From a virus, in the IMG/VR virus record IMGVR_UViG_3300042507_001596, positions 1-30,154 of that record: DNA of 30,154 nucleotides, one strand, 5' to 3'. A model generated the notes under the pieces. That model ran no database searches. It saw nothing but the letters and a program-made list of their open reading frames with translations, and had not been told where the DNA came from. Below, one piece after another: positions 16,981 through 25,065 of the stretch. The position numbers and the translations under genes were made by a program. Every line of letters begins with the position of its first letter. Position 1 is the first letter of the stretch.

Positions 16981-17760
16981 ATGGTCTCGATTCAAACAGA
17001 CGTTAGCAAACTTGAGTTCGCGCTCGCTCGTCTCGCGCTGGCGGCGAAGGTCGGGCTCGGTCCTGTCATCAAAGAGGAGGGTCGATATCTGGTGAACCTG
17101 TTTATTAAATTTACGCCGCCGAAGTCGCGCAAGGAGGGCGAAGGCGCAGTGCAGAGCGACATGGCAAATCTCGCTATTCCTTTGAGCTATCCCGAACTGG
17201 AAGCAAAGGCTGGGAAGAAGGGATTCTACAGGTCATTGGCGAAGTACGTCCGCAATCGCGAGACCGAGAAGCTCAAGCTCCTTTTCCAGAATCCAAACTT
17301 CAAGTTTTTCCACGGTCGGCAGATGCTCGCGAACGTGGACGAGATCCGACGCGCTCACCGGCAGCGGCAGAATCGTCGCGGGAGGATTCCAAAGGACACG
17401 AACATGGCCGCGTATTCGTCCGACATGAAGGAGTTCTCGAAGGAAATCCGTGGCCGCGTCGGCTGGACGGCGTCTGGCTGGATTCCTGCGGCAAAAGCTA
17501 CAGGCGCACCGTACAAGAAATTCTCGGATCGCTTCGGCGGCAAGGCTGGCGTGGTCACATCAAGCTTCGTCGGCGAAAATCCGTTTATCGTCGCGGTCAA
17601 TCGCAACGTAAAAATCCCGAACTATCAGCGCATGATTGACGCGGCGGTCGCATCGCGCACTCGCACAACTCTACTCAAGATCGACCGCGTGCTCGCGAAC
17701 CGAGCCGTAAATCTCGGCTTCACACGAGTCGGAGGCAAATCACTACCCATCGCAGCATGA
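16981..17760 (+). CDS. Minor tail / head-tail protein, gpZ or HK97-gp10-like
   Basis: This 259-residue basic protein lies between the connector and the tail terminator, the place of lambda gpZ and HK97 gp10. The opening VSKLEFALARLALAAKVGLGPVIKEEGRYL followed by FIKFTPP is the common start of that family: a long helix, then a Thr-Pro-Pro turn. The middle is rich in Lys and Arg (RRAHRQRQNRRGRIPK). The final part, NYQRMIDAAVASRTRTTLLK, is another helix. Such proteins help the completed tail join the filled head. It ends in an ATGA overlap with the terminator gene. Confidence 0.7.
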   Translation: MVSIQTDVSKLEFALARLALAAKVGLGPVIKEEGRYLVNLFIKFTPPKSRKEGEGAVQSDMANLAIPLSYPELEAKAGKKGFYRSLAKYVRNRETEKLKLLFQNPNFKFFHGRQMLANVDEIRRAHRQRQNRRGRIPKDTNMAAYSSDMKEFSKEIRGRVGWTASGWIPAAKATGAPYKKFSDRFGGKAGVVTSSFVGENPFIVAVNRNVKIPNYQRMIDAAVASRTRTTLLKIDRVLANRAVNLGFTRVGGKSLPIAA

Positions 17761-18188
17761 GCACACGCACACAAATCAGAACCAATACCGCTACCGCGCT
17801 CACCTCCGCGCTCGTGGTCCCGACGGCAAACATCCTGCGCGGGCGCAACAACACCATCGCCAGCGTCAGCTTCCCGTCGGCTGCAGTATACGCCGTCACC
17901 GAGCAGATCGAGGTCCGCACGCTCGGGCCCAGCAACCGAACGCAGTACCGACAGCTCCAGCTCATGGTCGATTACTTCGTCGCCGAGAGCGGCACCTACC
18001 TTATCGACGACCTTTTTGACACCGGCTCGGCTGCGGTCGAGGCGGCGGTGCTCGCGGACGTGACGCTCTCCGGCGCATGCCGCGACCTGCATTTGACGAA
18101 TGTGGAATATATGATCGAACCAGACGAGGACCGGCGCTGGGGAACGGCTCGTCACACTTTCAACTGTATCTATCTAACCAACGACTAA
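17757..18188 (+). CDS. Tail terminator protein (gpU-like position)
   Basis: This 143-residue protein starts inside the stop of the gpZ-like gene (ATGA). It begins with a helix (TRTQIRTNTATALTS), then alternating strands (IEVRTLGPSNRTQYRQLQLMVDYFV), a helix with DDLFDTGSAAVEAAVLAD, and a closing strand HTFNCIYLT. The helix-strand order and the position just before the tail tube gene match lambda gpU-type terminators, which cap the tube when it reaches its full length. Sequence similarity by eye is modest, so the call leans on order. Confidence 0.7.
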   Translation: MSTRTQIRTNTATALTSALVVPTANILRGRNNTIASVSFPSAAVYAVTEQIEVRTLGPSNRTQYRQLQLMVDYFVAESGTYLIDDLFDTGSAAVEAAVLADVTLSGACRDLHLTNVEYMIEPDEDRRWGTARHTFNCIYLTND

Positions 18189-18189
18189 T

Positions 18190-18576
18190 ATGGCAACTTA
18201 TCTGGGCCGGGAGGGGCTCGTCAAAATTTCCTCCACCACCATCGGCGAGTTGAGAAACTACACTTTGACCCACACCTCCGACACCGTCGAGGACAGCGTG
18301 ATCGGCGACACCTACCGCACGCGCAAAGCGTCGATGAAGTCGTGGAGCGCGACGGCTGATCTGTTCTGGGATGAGGGCGACGCGGGTCAAATCCTGATCA
18401 CCATTGGCTCGACCGTGACCCTGAACCTTTATCCCGAGGGCGCTGCGGCGTCTGACACCTACTACAGCGGCTCGGCTATCGTCACGCAGTTTAATCCCAC
18501 CGCGTCCTATGACGGCCTTGTCGAAGCCTCGGTCGCGTTCGAGGGTAACGGCGTGCTCTCGACTCTGACGGTCTAA
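18190..18576 (+). CDS. Major tail tube protein
   Basis: This 128-residue, strand-rich protein has the look of a siphovirus tube subunit. It opens with YLGREGLVKISSTTIGELRNYTL, then DTVEDSVIGDTYRTRKASMKSWSATADLFWD, the typical tube pattern in which a loop with D-x-V-x-D is followed by W-x-x-x-A/G-D-x. It ends GLVEASVAFEGNGVLS, the usual G-x-V-x-x-S/T-V-x-F-x-G-x-G strand. It lies directly before the frameshifted chaperone genes and the tape measure gene, which is the standard order. No Ig-like C-terminal domain is present. Confidence 0.85.
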   Translation: MATYLGREGLVKISSTTIGELRNYTLTHTSDTVEDSVIGDTYRTRKASMKSWSATADLFWDEGDAGQILITIGSTVTLNLYPEGAAASDTYYSGSAIVTQFNPTASYDGLVEASVAFEGNGVLSTLTV

Positions 18577-18601
18577 CGTAAGCAAAAAACACAACACACA
18601 C

Positions 18602-18925
18602 ATGGAAGCCATTGATCTCGTCCGCGAACACTTCAACAGCCTCGGCACGAAACGAATCGAGGTGCCCGAGTGGAAGCTCGTGATCTACTCCGCGCCGATG
18701 ACCCTCGCCGAGAAGAATCGAGTCTACAAGAAGAGCGTCGCAAGCGACATGGACCTGCTCGTCGACATCCTGATCATGAAGGCGACCGACGAGGCTGGAA
18801 AGAAATTGTTCACCATCGAGCACCGTCCAACGCTGCTCAACAAGGCGGACAGCAACGTCGTGGCACGGGTCGCGAACGAGATCATCAGCTCGGACTCGCC
18901 GAAAGTTGACGAGCTAAAAAACTGA
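18602..18925 (+). CDS. Tail assembly chaperone, short form (G-like)
   Basis: This 107-residue protein lies between tail tube and tape measure, where lambda encodes gpG. It starts MEAIDLVREHFNS and includes RIEVPEWKLVIYSAPMTLAEKNRVYK, a pattern common to G-like chaperones, in which an early Val-Pro-Glu-Trp strand is followed by a helix. G-type proteins coat the tape measure during tail assembly and are not in the virion. The last sense codons are CTA AAA AAC before TGA, which form a slippery heptamer (see 18916-18960). The ATG follows a long A/C leader (CAAAAAACACAACACACAC). Confidence 0.85.
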   Translation: MEAIDLVREHFNSLGTKRIEVPEWKLVIYSAPMTLAEKNRVYKKSVASDMDLLVDILIMKATDEAGKKLFTIEHRPTLLNKADSNVVARVANEIISSDSPKVDELKN

Positions 18926-19083
18926 TCGACGGTGACGACGGAGCCGACCTCGTCGCCGTCTACGCAATCGCGGAACGTCTCGGCAAATTCGCTCACGAAG
19001 TCCTCGCGATGCCAGCCGACGAAATGCACGGCTGGCTCGCTTACCTGAACCACAAATCTCGACTGCAAAAAGCTCATGGCTGA
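18602..19083 (+). CDS. Tail assembly chaperone, frameshifted long form (GT-like)
   Basis: A -1 shift at the A_AAA_AAC heptamer (18916-18922) joins the 107 codons of the short form to a further 53 codons in the overlapping frame (18922-19080, stop TGA at 19081-19083), giving about 160 residues. The extension reads LIDGDDGADLVAVYAIAERL and continues LAMPADEMHGWLAYLNHKSR. That is a gpT-type ending: a helix bearing M-P-x-x-E followed by W-L-A-Y. The extension has no start codon of its own near its beginning, so it is reachable only by frameshift. In lambda the ratio of G to GT sets efficient tail assembly, and the same role is likely here. The extension overlaps the tape measure start by 8 bases. 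Confidence 0.85.
18916..18960 (+). promoter_or_regulatory. Programmed -1 ribosomal frameshift site
   Basis: The heptamer A_AAA_AAC (18916-18922) is in the correct phase (CTA AAA AAC). A 5-base spacer follows, then a stem of 11 base pairs: GACGGTGACGA (18928-18938) with TCGTCGCCGTC (18950-18960), including one G-U pair and an 11-base loop. The zero-frame stop TGA (18923-18925) sits in the spacer. Confidence 0.88.
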
Positions 19084-20356
19084 AGCGACATTTACACTGC
19101 GGGCGGTGGACGCGACGAAGCAGGCTTTCGCGAGCGTTCAGAATAACTTGTCGAGCATCAACAGAACGACAAAAAGCGTATCGAGCGGGATCAAGGGCTT
19201 TTTAGGAATCGGAGTGGTCGTAGCCGCTTTGGGGAAAATCGCGAACACGATGCGAGAAGTAGAAGCGAAGGGGAAAGAATTCGGTCTGACTGCCAGCGAG
19301 ATCGACAACATTTCAGCTGCCACATCGAAGCTCGACGGATTGATGATGGGCCTCAAGACGACCGTCGCTTTGACTTTTTCATCGCTCATCAATCTTTTTT
19401 CGGCAGCTCGTACAGAGGCAGACGAGTTTAATATGAGGTTCGCAACAGGTGCTCCCTTAATCGACGCCTCAGCGAAACGCGTCAACGAACTCAAGAAGCA
19501 GTTCGACAATCTCGGCAAATCAGAGGGCGCACTTTTTAATGAAACAGAAGGAAAGATCTCCGATCTTGTGCGAGAGGCTGGCGCAATTTTCCAAAGCGAT
19601 CCTGTTGAGTCGCAGAATAAGCGAGAGCAGGCCGTCGTTTTACAGATAGAAAACAGAAAGCGTCAGATCGCGATGGAAAAGGAGTATCAAAAGGTTTCCC
19701 AGCAGCTAGGAGGAGTTCAACAGTCTATGCGTGATGAACTTTCAATTGCGGAACAAATTTCAGACGCGAGAGATCGGCAAGCCACTGCGCTGATTCAATT
19801 AGGGAAAGAGTATAATATAGACGCGAGAACGATGCAAATAGAGAAGTATTCCGCCGCTACTTTGGAGCTGAACGGTCTTCTTAAGGAACAATCACGCGTC
19901 GCAATGCAGGCGGGCGAAATGATCGCCTTTGGATTCGAGGACGCGATCTTGTCCGGCGAGAAACTCAGCACCGTCTTGAAGCAGCTCGGCCTCGATCTCG
20001 TGCGCCTCGTTTTTCAAAACGTCGTCACCGCTCCGCTCGCAAGCGGTGTTGGTAACCTTATTAGCAAGGCTCTGTTCCGCGCCGACGGTGGTCCCGTTTC
20101 GAGTGGCAGTCCTTACATCGTCGGCGAACGCGGTCCCGAGCTATTCGTGCCCGGCTCTAGCGGCTCCATCGTCCCGAACGACGCGATGCGCGGCGGCGGC
20201 GGCGGCGGTCCCTCGGTGAACATCACCTACAACATTGCGGCAGGCGTCACGAGGTCTGAACTCGGGCCAATACTCGAATCTGAACGCAAACGCCTCAAGG
20301 CCGAGATTCCCGACATGGTCCGTCGCGGCGGAGCGTACCGCGCAGCGTTCGCATAA
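19076..20356 (+). CDS. Tape measure protein (short)
   Basis: This 426-residue protein fixes tail length. The N-terminus ATFTLRAVDATKQAFASVQN and IKGFLGIGVVVAALGKIA are standard tape measure phrases: a strand-helix repeat, then a hydrophobic helix. The middle is helical and Gln/Glu/Lys-rich. The C-terminus carries the well-known FRADGGPVSSGSPYIVGERG and ELFVPGSSGSIVPND signature of phage tape measures, then VNITYNI. At about 0.15 nm per residue the tail would be roughly 60-65 nm, a short siphovirus tail. Residues about 25-280 are encoded by visibly AT-richer DNA than the ends. Tape measure genes often show this kind of mosaic. The start overlaps the GT frame. Confidence 0.88.
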   Translation: MAEATFTLRAVDATKQAFASVQNNLSSINRTTKSVSSGIKGFLGIGVVVAALGKIANTMREVEAKGKEFGLTASEIDNISAATSKLDGLMMGLKTTVALTFSSLINLFSAARTEADEFNMRFATGAPLIDASAKRVNELKKQFDNLGKSEGALFNETEGKISDLVREAGAIFQSDPVESQNKREQAVVLQIENRKRQIAMEKEYQKVSQQLGGVQQSMRDELSIAEQISDARDRQATALIQLGKEYNIDARTMQIEKYSAATLELNGLLKEQSRVAMQAGEMIAFGFEDAILSGEKLSTVLKQLGLDLVRLVFQNVVTAPLASGVGNLISKALFRADGGPVSSGSPYIVGERGPELFVPGSSGSIVPNDAMRGGGGGGPSVNITYNIAAGVTRSELGPILESERKRLKAEIPDMVRRGGAYRAAFA

Positions 20357-20362
20357 CCCGTC

Positions 20363-20941
20363 ATGGCAATCTCCTATCCACTCACCCCACCGGCTGCGCT
20401 CGAAGCGTCGAGCCTCTCGATCACGGGCATCAGCGCGACCTCGCGCAACGTGTCGCCGTTCACTCTACAGACTCAGCAATACAACTGGCCGGGTCAGGGC
20501 TGGCTCGGGAGCGTAGAGTGCCCGCCAATGCAGCGCGCGGAGGCGGAGCAGGTGCTCTCGTTCCTACTCTCGGCGCAGCGCGGCACGTTCTATTTTCAGG
20601 ACTACGCAAACCCCACCGCTCGTGGCAACGTCACCGGAACGCTGACCGTGTCGAGCGCGACGGCGAACACGACCACCCTCGGGATCAGCGGAGCGACTGG
20701 CAGCTTCGCGGTCGGCGACTGGATTCAAATCTCGACCTCGCTTTACAAGGTGGTGCAGGTCAACTCGTCGTCATCGGTCGATCTCTTCCCGGTCTTGCGC
20801 GCCTCCTACGCTGGCGGCACGGCGATCACCTACAGCAGCGCGAAGGGCGTGTTTCGGCTCGCTGAATCAAGCACGCAGTGGAGCATCGATCTCGCGAAAT
20901 TCTACACGATCAGCTTTAGCGTGGTGGAGGACGTCGCCTAA
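20363..20941 (+). CDS. Distal/minor tail protein (M-like position)
   Basis: This 192-residue protein directly follows the tape measure gene, where lambda has gpM and other phages have distal tail proteins. The first 90 residues contain YNWPGQGWLGSVECPPMQRA and a helix ending SAQRGTFYFQDY, a common phage minor-tail pattern in which a W-P-G-Q-x-W strand pair leads to a helix and F-x-x-x-D. The second half is an inserted strand-rich domain (FAVGDWIQISTSLYKVVQV, VDLFPVLRASYAG, KGVFRLAES). It ends FYTISFSVVEDV. It probably links tube and tip. The family name is not certain. It overlaps the next gene by TAATG. Confidence 0.7.
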   Translation: MAISYPLTPPAALEASSLSITGISATSRNVSPFTLQTQQYNWPGQGWLGSVECPPMQRAEAEQVLSFLLSAQRGTFYFQDYANPTARGNVTGTLTVSSATANTTTLGISGATGSFAVGDWIQISTSLYKVVQVNSSSSVDLFPVLRASYAGGTAITYSSAKGVFRLAESSTQWSIDLAKFYTISFSVVEDVA

Positions 20942-21573
20942 TGAGCATCACGACCGCAGGACGCTCTCTCAGCAACGACATGACGACGCAGGTCAGCGCG
21001 TCGCAGCTCTCTCCGATCATCCTCGTCAGCCTTTCGTTCTCAACGCCGGTCAACCTTTGGAGCGGGTACGGAACGATAACCTACAACGGCACCGGCTACC
21101 TCGGGATCGGCACGCTCGGTACGATCTCTCCTATCGAGGAGACGACGGACCTCGCAGCGCGCGGGATCACGATGCAGCTCTCGGGCGTGCCGACGGCGCA
21201 GATCGCGATTGCGCTCACCGAAAACTATCAGGGCAGGGAGTGCTCGATCTTGTTCGCGGCGATGGCGAGCGACGGCACGCTCGTCTCGACGCCCGTGACC
21301 GTGTTCTCGGGGCGCATGGACGTGATGACGATCAACGACGACGGAGAGCAGGCGATCATCGGCATGAGCGCCGAAAACAAGCTCGTGGACTTCCGCCGCC
21401 CGCGCGAGGTGCGTTACACCGACGAGGAACAGAAGGCGCTTTTCCCGACCGACAAGGGGCTGGAGTTCGTCAACGCGATTCAGGAAAAACAAATCTACTG
21501 GGGCAACGCGAAGTTCAGCTCATCGGTCATGAGCAACGGCGGCGGCAACTACGAGAACACGACCTACGAATGA
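20941..21573 (+). CDS. Minor tail protein (L-like position, tip assembly)
   Basis: This 210-residue, strand-rich protein starts inside the TAA of the preceding gene. It includes LSPIILVSLSFSTPVNLWSG, TITYNGTGYLGIGTLGTISP, ITMQLSGVPTAQIAIAL and VFSGRMDVMTINDDG. The last phrase, followed by GMSAENKLVDFRRPREVRYT, is typical of DUF2163/hub-type tail-tip proteins, in which a strand with G-x-M/R-x-D is followed by a late F-x-R-x-R-x-x-R-Y. The position before the NlpC-like protein and J matches lambda gpL. It probably forms part of the tail-tip hub and is coupled to the next gene by ATGA. Confidence 0.7.
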   Translation: MSITTAGRSLSNDMTTQVSASQLSPIILVSLSFSTPVNLWSGYGTITYNGTGYLGIGTLGTISPIEETTDLAARGITMQLSGVPTAQIAIALTENYQGRECSILFAAMASDGTLVSTPVTVFSGRMDVMTINDDGEQAIIGMSAENKLVDFRRPREVRYTDEEQKALFPTDKGLEFVNAIQEKQIYWGNAKFSSSVMSNGGGNYENTTYE

Positions 21574-21974
21574 CCGCTCGCCGAGACAACTGGCCGGACC
21601 TGCTCGCTGCGTACATCGAGGAGAGACGGAACGCGCCTTTTGCGTGGGGCTCAAACGACTGCTGCCTCTTTGCGGCGGACTGGGTGGAGCTCTGCACGGG
21701 CAAAGATTACGCCGAAACGTGGCGCGGTAGCTACTCGTCGGGGCTCGGTGCGGTGCGCATTCTCGACGAAGCTGGCGGCGTCGAGGCTTTGGTCGATGCG
21801 TTGCGCCTGCACCGCGTCGCGCCGCAGCAGGCGAGGCGCGGCGACATCGTTGCACAGCAAGCTGGGGGCGGCATAACGCTCGGAATTTGCATCGGTCCGA
21901 CGACAGTCTTTGTCGCGAAGACTGGTCTTGTTTTTATGCCGATTTCTAACATCGAGACCGCGTGGAGAATTTAA
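21570..21974 (+). CDS. NlpC/P60-like tail protein (DUF6950-like, K-like position)
   Basis: This 134-residue protein starts at ATG 21570 inside the stop of the L-like gene. It shows FAWGSNDCCLFAADWVELCTG (residues 24-44 region), where Asp-Cys is in the position of the NlpC/P60 catalytic Cys. GAVRILDEAGG and ARRGDIVAQ follow. In a true NlpC/P60 enzyme a His would follow in a G-H-V-G-I strand; here that strand reads GITLGICIG and has no His. The pattern matches the DUF6950 family as I recall it, which also ends in A-W-R-I. It occupies the slot of lambda gpK before J, so it may trim peptidoglycan during entry or serve only as a structural part of the tip. Confidence 0.75.
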   Translation: MTARRDNWPDLLAAYIEERRNAPFAWGSNDCCLFAADWVELCTGKDYAETWRGSYSSGLGAVRILDEAGGVEALVDALRLHRVAPQQARRGDIVAQQAGGGITLGICIGPTTVFVAKTGLVFMPISNIETAWRI

Positions 21975-21975
21975 T

Positions 21976-24900
21976 ATGCCGCAAGCAATTCCAGCTCTGA
22001 TCACTGCTGCTGTTGCCGCAGCAAAAACGATAACACTCACGGCGTTTGTAAAATTCATCGCGGTCACGGCTGCGTCGATGGCTGCGTCGAAGCTCCTCGC
22101 GCCGAAGCCTCCCAGCTTCGCAGACAGTTCAATAGCAAGCCGGTCGCAGATGGTGCGCTCTCCGATCTCGGCGCGCAACGCGGTGTATGGTCGCTGCCGG
22201 GTCTCTGGATCGGTGGTGTACATGAGCACGACCGGGAGCACGAATCAATATCTGCACATGGTGGTCGCGCTTGCAGGCCACGAGATCGAGGAGATCGAAG
22301 AAATCTACTTCAACGACGAACTGGTGCCGCTCGTGAGCAACACGCCGACCGGCTTTTACAACGGCGTGGCGCGGGTGAACAAGCACCTCGGCGAGTCGGG
22401 ACAAACTGCCGACTCCGATCTTGTGACCGACACGTCCGCGCTCGTCGATGGCAAGTGGACGAGCGACCACAAGCTGTCCGGCATCGCTTACGTTTACGTG
22501 CGCCTGACGTGGGACACCGAGAAGTTCCCGAGCGGAATTCCGAACATCTCTGCCGTGATCAAGGGGAAGAAAGTCCTCGATACGCGCACGAGCACGACGG
22601 CCTACTCCGCGAATCCTGCGCTTTGTCTCCGCGACTATCTCACGGACTCCGCGCTCGGCATGGGCATGAGCGCGACCGAGATCGACGTGACCGCGATCAA
22701 CGCGGCGGCGAACATCTGCGACGAGCAGGTGCAGATCCTCCCGGTCTCGCCGGTCGTGTATGAGAACCGCTACGAGTGCAACGGCGTGATCGCGACCAGC
22801 GCGTCGCCTGACGAGAACATCGGCAAGCTACTCTCCGCGATGGGCGGTCTGATCGCGTACTCTGGCGGCAAGATCGTAGCCTACGCGGGCGGGTATCGTA
22901 TCCCGACCGTGACCCTGAACGAGAAGCATTTCGTCGGACCGCTCAACGTGCAGACGCGCACGAGCGCACGCGACCGGGTGAACACCGTCAAGGGCGTGTA
23001 CGTCAGCGAGACGAACGCATGGCAGGTCTCGGACTTCCCTTCGATCTCGTCCGCGACCTACGTTACCGCCGACAACAACGTGAAATTTATCCGCGACGTT
23101 GTGCTCCCGTTCACGACCTCGCCCAGTTGCGCGCAACGCCTCGGCGTGATCGAGCTGCGACGCGCCCGCGAGGAGATCACCTTCACCGCGCGCTTCCGGC
23201 TAGAGGCAATGCAGGTCCGCGCCGGTGACACGGTGATGATCACGAACGCAAAGCTCGGCTGGTCCGCGAAGGTGTTCGAGGTCATGGAGTGGAACTTCGC
23301 CAGCGACGGAAATCCGCCGCAGCTCTTCATCGACATGACGCTGCGCGAGACGGCATCGAGCGTTTACTCGTGGACGGTGGCCGACGAAATCTTTGTGGCG
23401 GATTCTGCGAACACGACGCTGCCTGATCCGTTCACGCTCGACGCTCCGACAAACCTTGTCCTGACGGCAGACGGCACGACGCAGCTCATTCAGGCCGACG
23501 GCACCGCGCTACCTCGCATCAAGGTCAAGTGGACGCCACCGTCCGAGCAGTTTATCCAGAGCGGCGGAGCGGTCGTCATCGAGTACAAGCCGACCGCGAG
23601 CACGACCTATCTAACATGGAGCCGAGTCGAGGGCACGCAAGACGAGGACTACATCAGCAGCGACGTGAAGATCGGGACGGCGTACAACGTGCGAATCTTC
23701 GGCGAGTCATACTTCAAGGTGACTACCGACTACGTCACGGCGTCGATCACGGTCGTCGCGGACAACACCGCACCGGCTACGCCTAGTGGACTCGTTGCGT
23801 CAGCAGGCACCGGGCAGGTGGTAAGCCTCGACTGGAATGACAACACCGAGCCGGATCTAGGCGACTACGGCGTTTGGCGCAACACGTCGAACACGCCGTC
23901 CACCGCGACGCAGATCGCACGAGTGCGGGCGTCTCGCTTCGTGGATGTGACCGTGACCATCGCGACGACCTACTACTACTGGGTGACGGCTTACGACCGG
24001 CTAGAAAATCAAAGCGCGAAGAGTACGGTGTCGAGTGTTGCTCCGACCGCAATCGGATCGGCTGACATCGCTGACCTTTCGATCACAACCGCGAAGCTCG
24101 CCGACAACGCGGTGACGCAGATCAAGCTGCTCGATGCAATTGTCTCGAACGCGAAGCTGGTCGACGGCGCGGTCAACGCGGTGAAGATCGCGACCGGAGC
24201 GATCACCGAGATCAAGATCGACACGTCAGCGGTGACTGCGGACAAGATCGCGGTCAGCGCCGTGACGACCACGAAGCTCGCGGCCAGCGCGGTCGAGGCT
24301 GACAAGATCGCAGCGAACGCGGTCGTGGCCGGTAAGATCGCTGCCAACGCAGTGACAGCCGGAACGATCGCGGCAAACGCCGTAACGGCTGGGACGATTA
24401 ACGCGGGCGCGGTGACGGCGGGAACCATCGCGGCAGGCGCGGTCACGGCGACGACCATCGGCGCAAACGAGATCATCACGAACACGGCGAACATTGCCGA
24501 CGCGACGATCCTGTCCGCGAAGATCGCGTCGCTTGCGGCCAACAAGATCAGTGCCGGGACGCTGAACGCGATGACGTTGACAGCGGCAAAGACAGCGACC
24601 GACACGGAGTTCTTCAACACGGGCACGACAAACTCAACCTTCCCCTCGGTTGCGTATCAGCAGCACGAGGACAGCACGGTGCGTACTAGCCTCGGCGTCA
24701 GCGGAACAGTCGTGCCGCTTACAACCTTCTATGGCTGGGCTACAGGGACGGGATTCGTGAACGACCGCTACGGCAAATCGAACATGAATTTTATCTCGAT
24801 GTGCAACGCTGGCGGCACCGTCGCGACCGGCTCGTACCTCGATCTTGAAATCGTATACCAGCTCAACGGTGGCGCGGTCGTGCAGGTCACCCCATTCGCT

Positions 24901-25065
24901 TCGCGTGCGCTCGACGACAACGGATCGCTGAATCTTTCTGGCGGTCTGAACCTGACGGGACTCACGAGCACCGATCAGGTGACCTTCGGCATCCGTGCAA
25001 AGTCGGACGACAACACGACTTCGCTCAACGTCGTTAGCCTTGTGACACTCGCGATCAATGTATGA
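21976..25065 (+). CDS. Tail tip / host specificity protein, J-like, with FN3 domains and a decapeptide repeat
   Basis: This protein of about 1029 residues is the tail-tip attachment protein. ATG 21976 follows TTTAAT and is chosen over an upstream in-frame ATG at 21910, which lies inside the preceding gene. Residues 1-45 contain Ala-rich hydrophobic helices, then RNAVYGRCRVSG and ALAGHEIEEIEEIYFNDELV, the hallmark J-like core. Residues about 487-595 and 596-690 look like two fibronectin type III domains (LDAPTNLVL, ATPSGLVAS, YYYWVTAYD). Residues 704-833 form 13 decapeptide repeats, probably a shaft. The last 150 residues form a separate domain (SLGVSGTVVPLTTFYGWATG) that may contact the receptor. 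The overall order follows lambda J, with a different C-terminal tip. Confidence 0.88.
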   Translation: MPQAIPALITAAVAAAKTITLTAFVKFIAVTAASMAASKLLAPKPPSFADSSIASRSQMVRSPISARNAVYGRCRVSGSVVYMSTTGSTNQYLHMVVALAGHEIEEIEEIYFNDELVPLVSNTPTGFYNGVARVNKHLGESGQTADSDLVTDTSALVDGKWTSDHKLSGIAYVYVRLTWDTEKFPSGIPNISAVIKGKKVLDTRTSTTAYSANPALCLRDYLTDSALGMGMSATEIDVTAINAAANICDEQVQILPVSPVVYENRYECNGVIATSASPDENIGKLLSAMGGLIAYSGGKIVAYAGGYRIPTVTLNEKHFVGPLNVQTRTSARDRVNTVKGVYVSETNAWQVSDFPSISSATYVTADNNVKFIRDVVLPFTTSPSCAQRLGVIELRRAREEITFTARFRLEAMQVRAGDTVMITNAKLGWSAKVFEVMEWNFASDGNPPQLFIDMTLRETASSVYSWTVADEIFVADSANTTLPDPFTLDAPTNLVLTADGTTQLIQADGTALPRIKVKWTPPSEQFIQSGGAVVIEYKPTASTTYLTWSRVEGTQDEDYISSDVKIGTAYNVRIFGESYFKVTTDYVTASITVVADNTAPATPSGLVASAGTGQVVSLDWNDNTEPDLGDYGVWRNTSNTPSTATQIARVRASRFVDVTVTIATTYYYWVTAYDRLENQSAKSTVSSVAPTAIGSADIADLSITTAKLADNAVTQIKLLDAIVSNAKLVDGAVNAVKIATGAITEIKIDTSAVTADKIAVSAVTTTKLAASAVEADKIAANAVVAGKIAANAVTAGTIAANAVTAGTINAGAVTAGTIAAGAVTATTIGANEIITNTANIADATILSAKIASLAANKISAGTLNAMTLTAAKTATDTEFFNTGTTNSTFPSVAYQQHEDSTVRTSLGVSGTVVPLTTFYGWATGTGFVNDRYGKSNMNFISMCNAGGTVATGSYLDLEIVYQLNGGAVVQVTPFASRALDDNGSLNLSGGLNLTGLTSTDQVTFGIRAKSDDNTTSLNVVSLVTLAINV
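24085..24474 (+). repeat. 30-bp tandem repeat encoding decapeptide units
   Basis: Thirteen consecutive 30-base units encode decapeptides of the form T-A-x-x-[IL]-A-x-x-A-V, for example TADKIAVSAV, EADKIAANAV, VAGKIAANAV and TAGTIAANAV. The later units are the most alike. The repeat lies inside the J-like gene after the FN3 domains and probably forms a rigid helical or fibrous shaft. It has no spacers, so it is not a CRISPR array. Confidence 0.85.

Noticed and set aside
24085-24474. Possible CRISPR array because of the regular 30-base period
   Set aside because: Units are contiguous without spacers, in frame and coding for decapeptides within the tail-tip gene.
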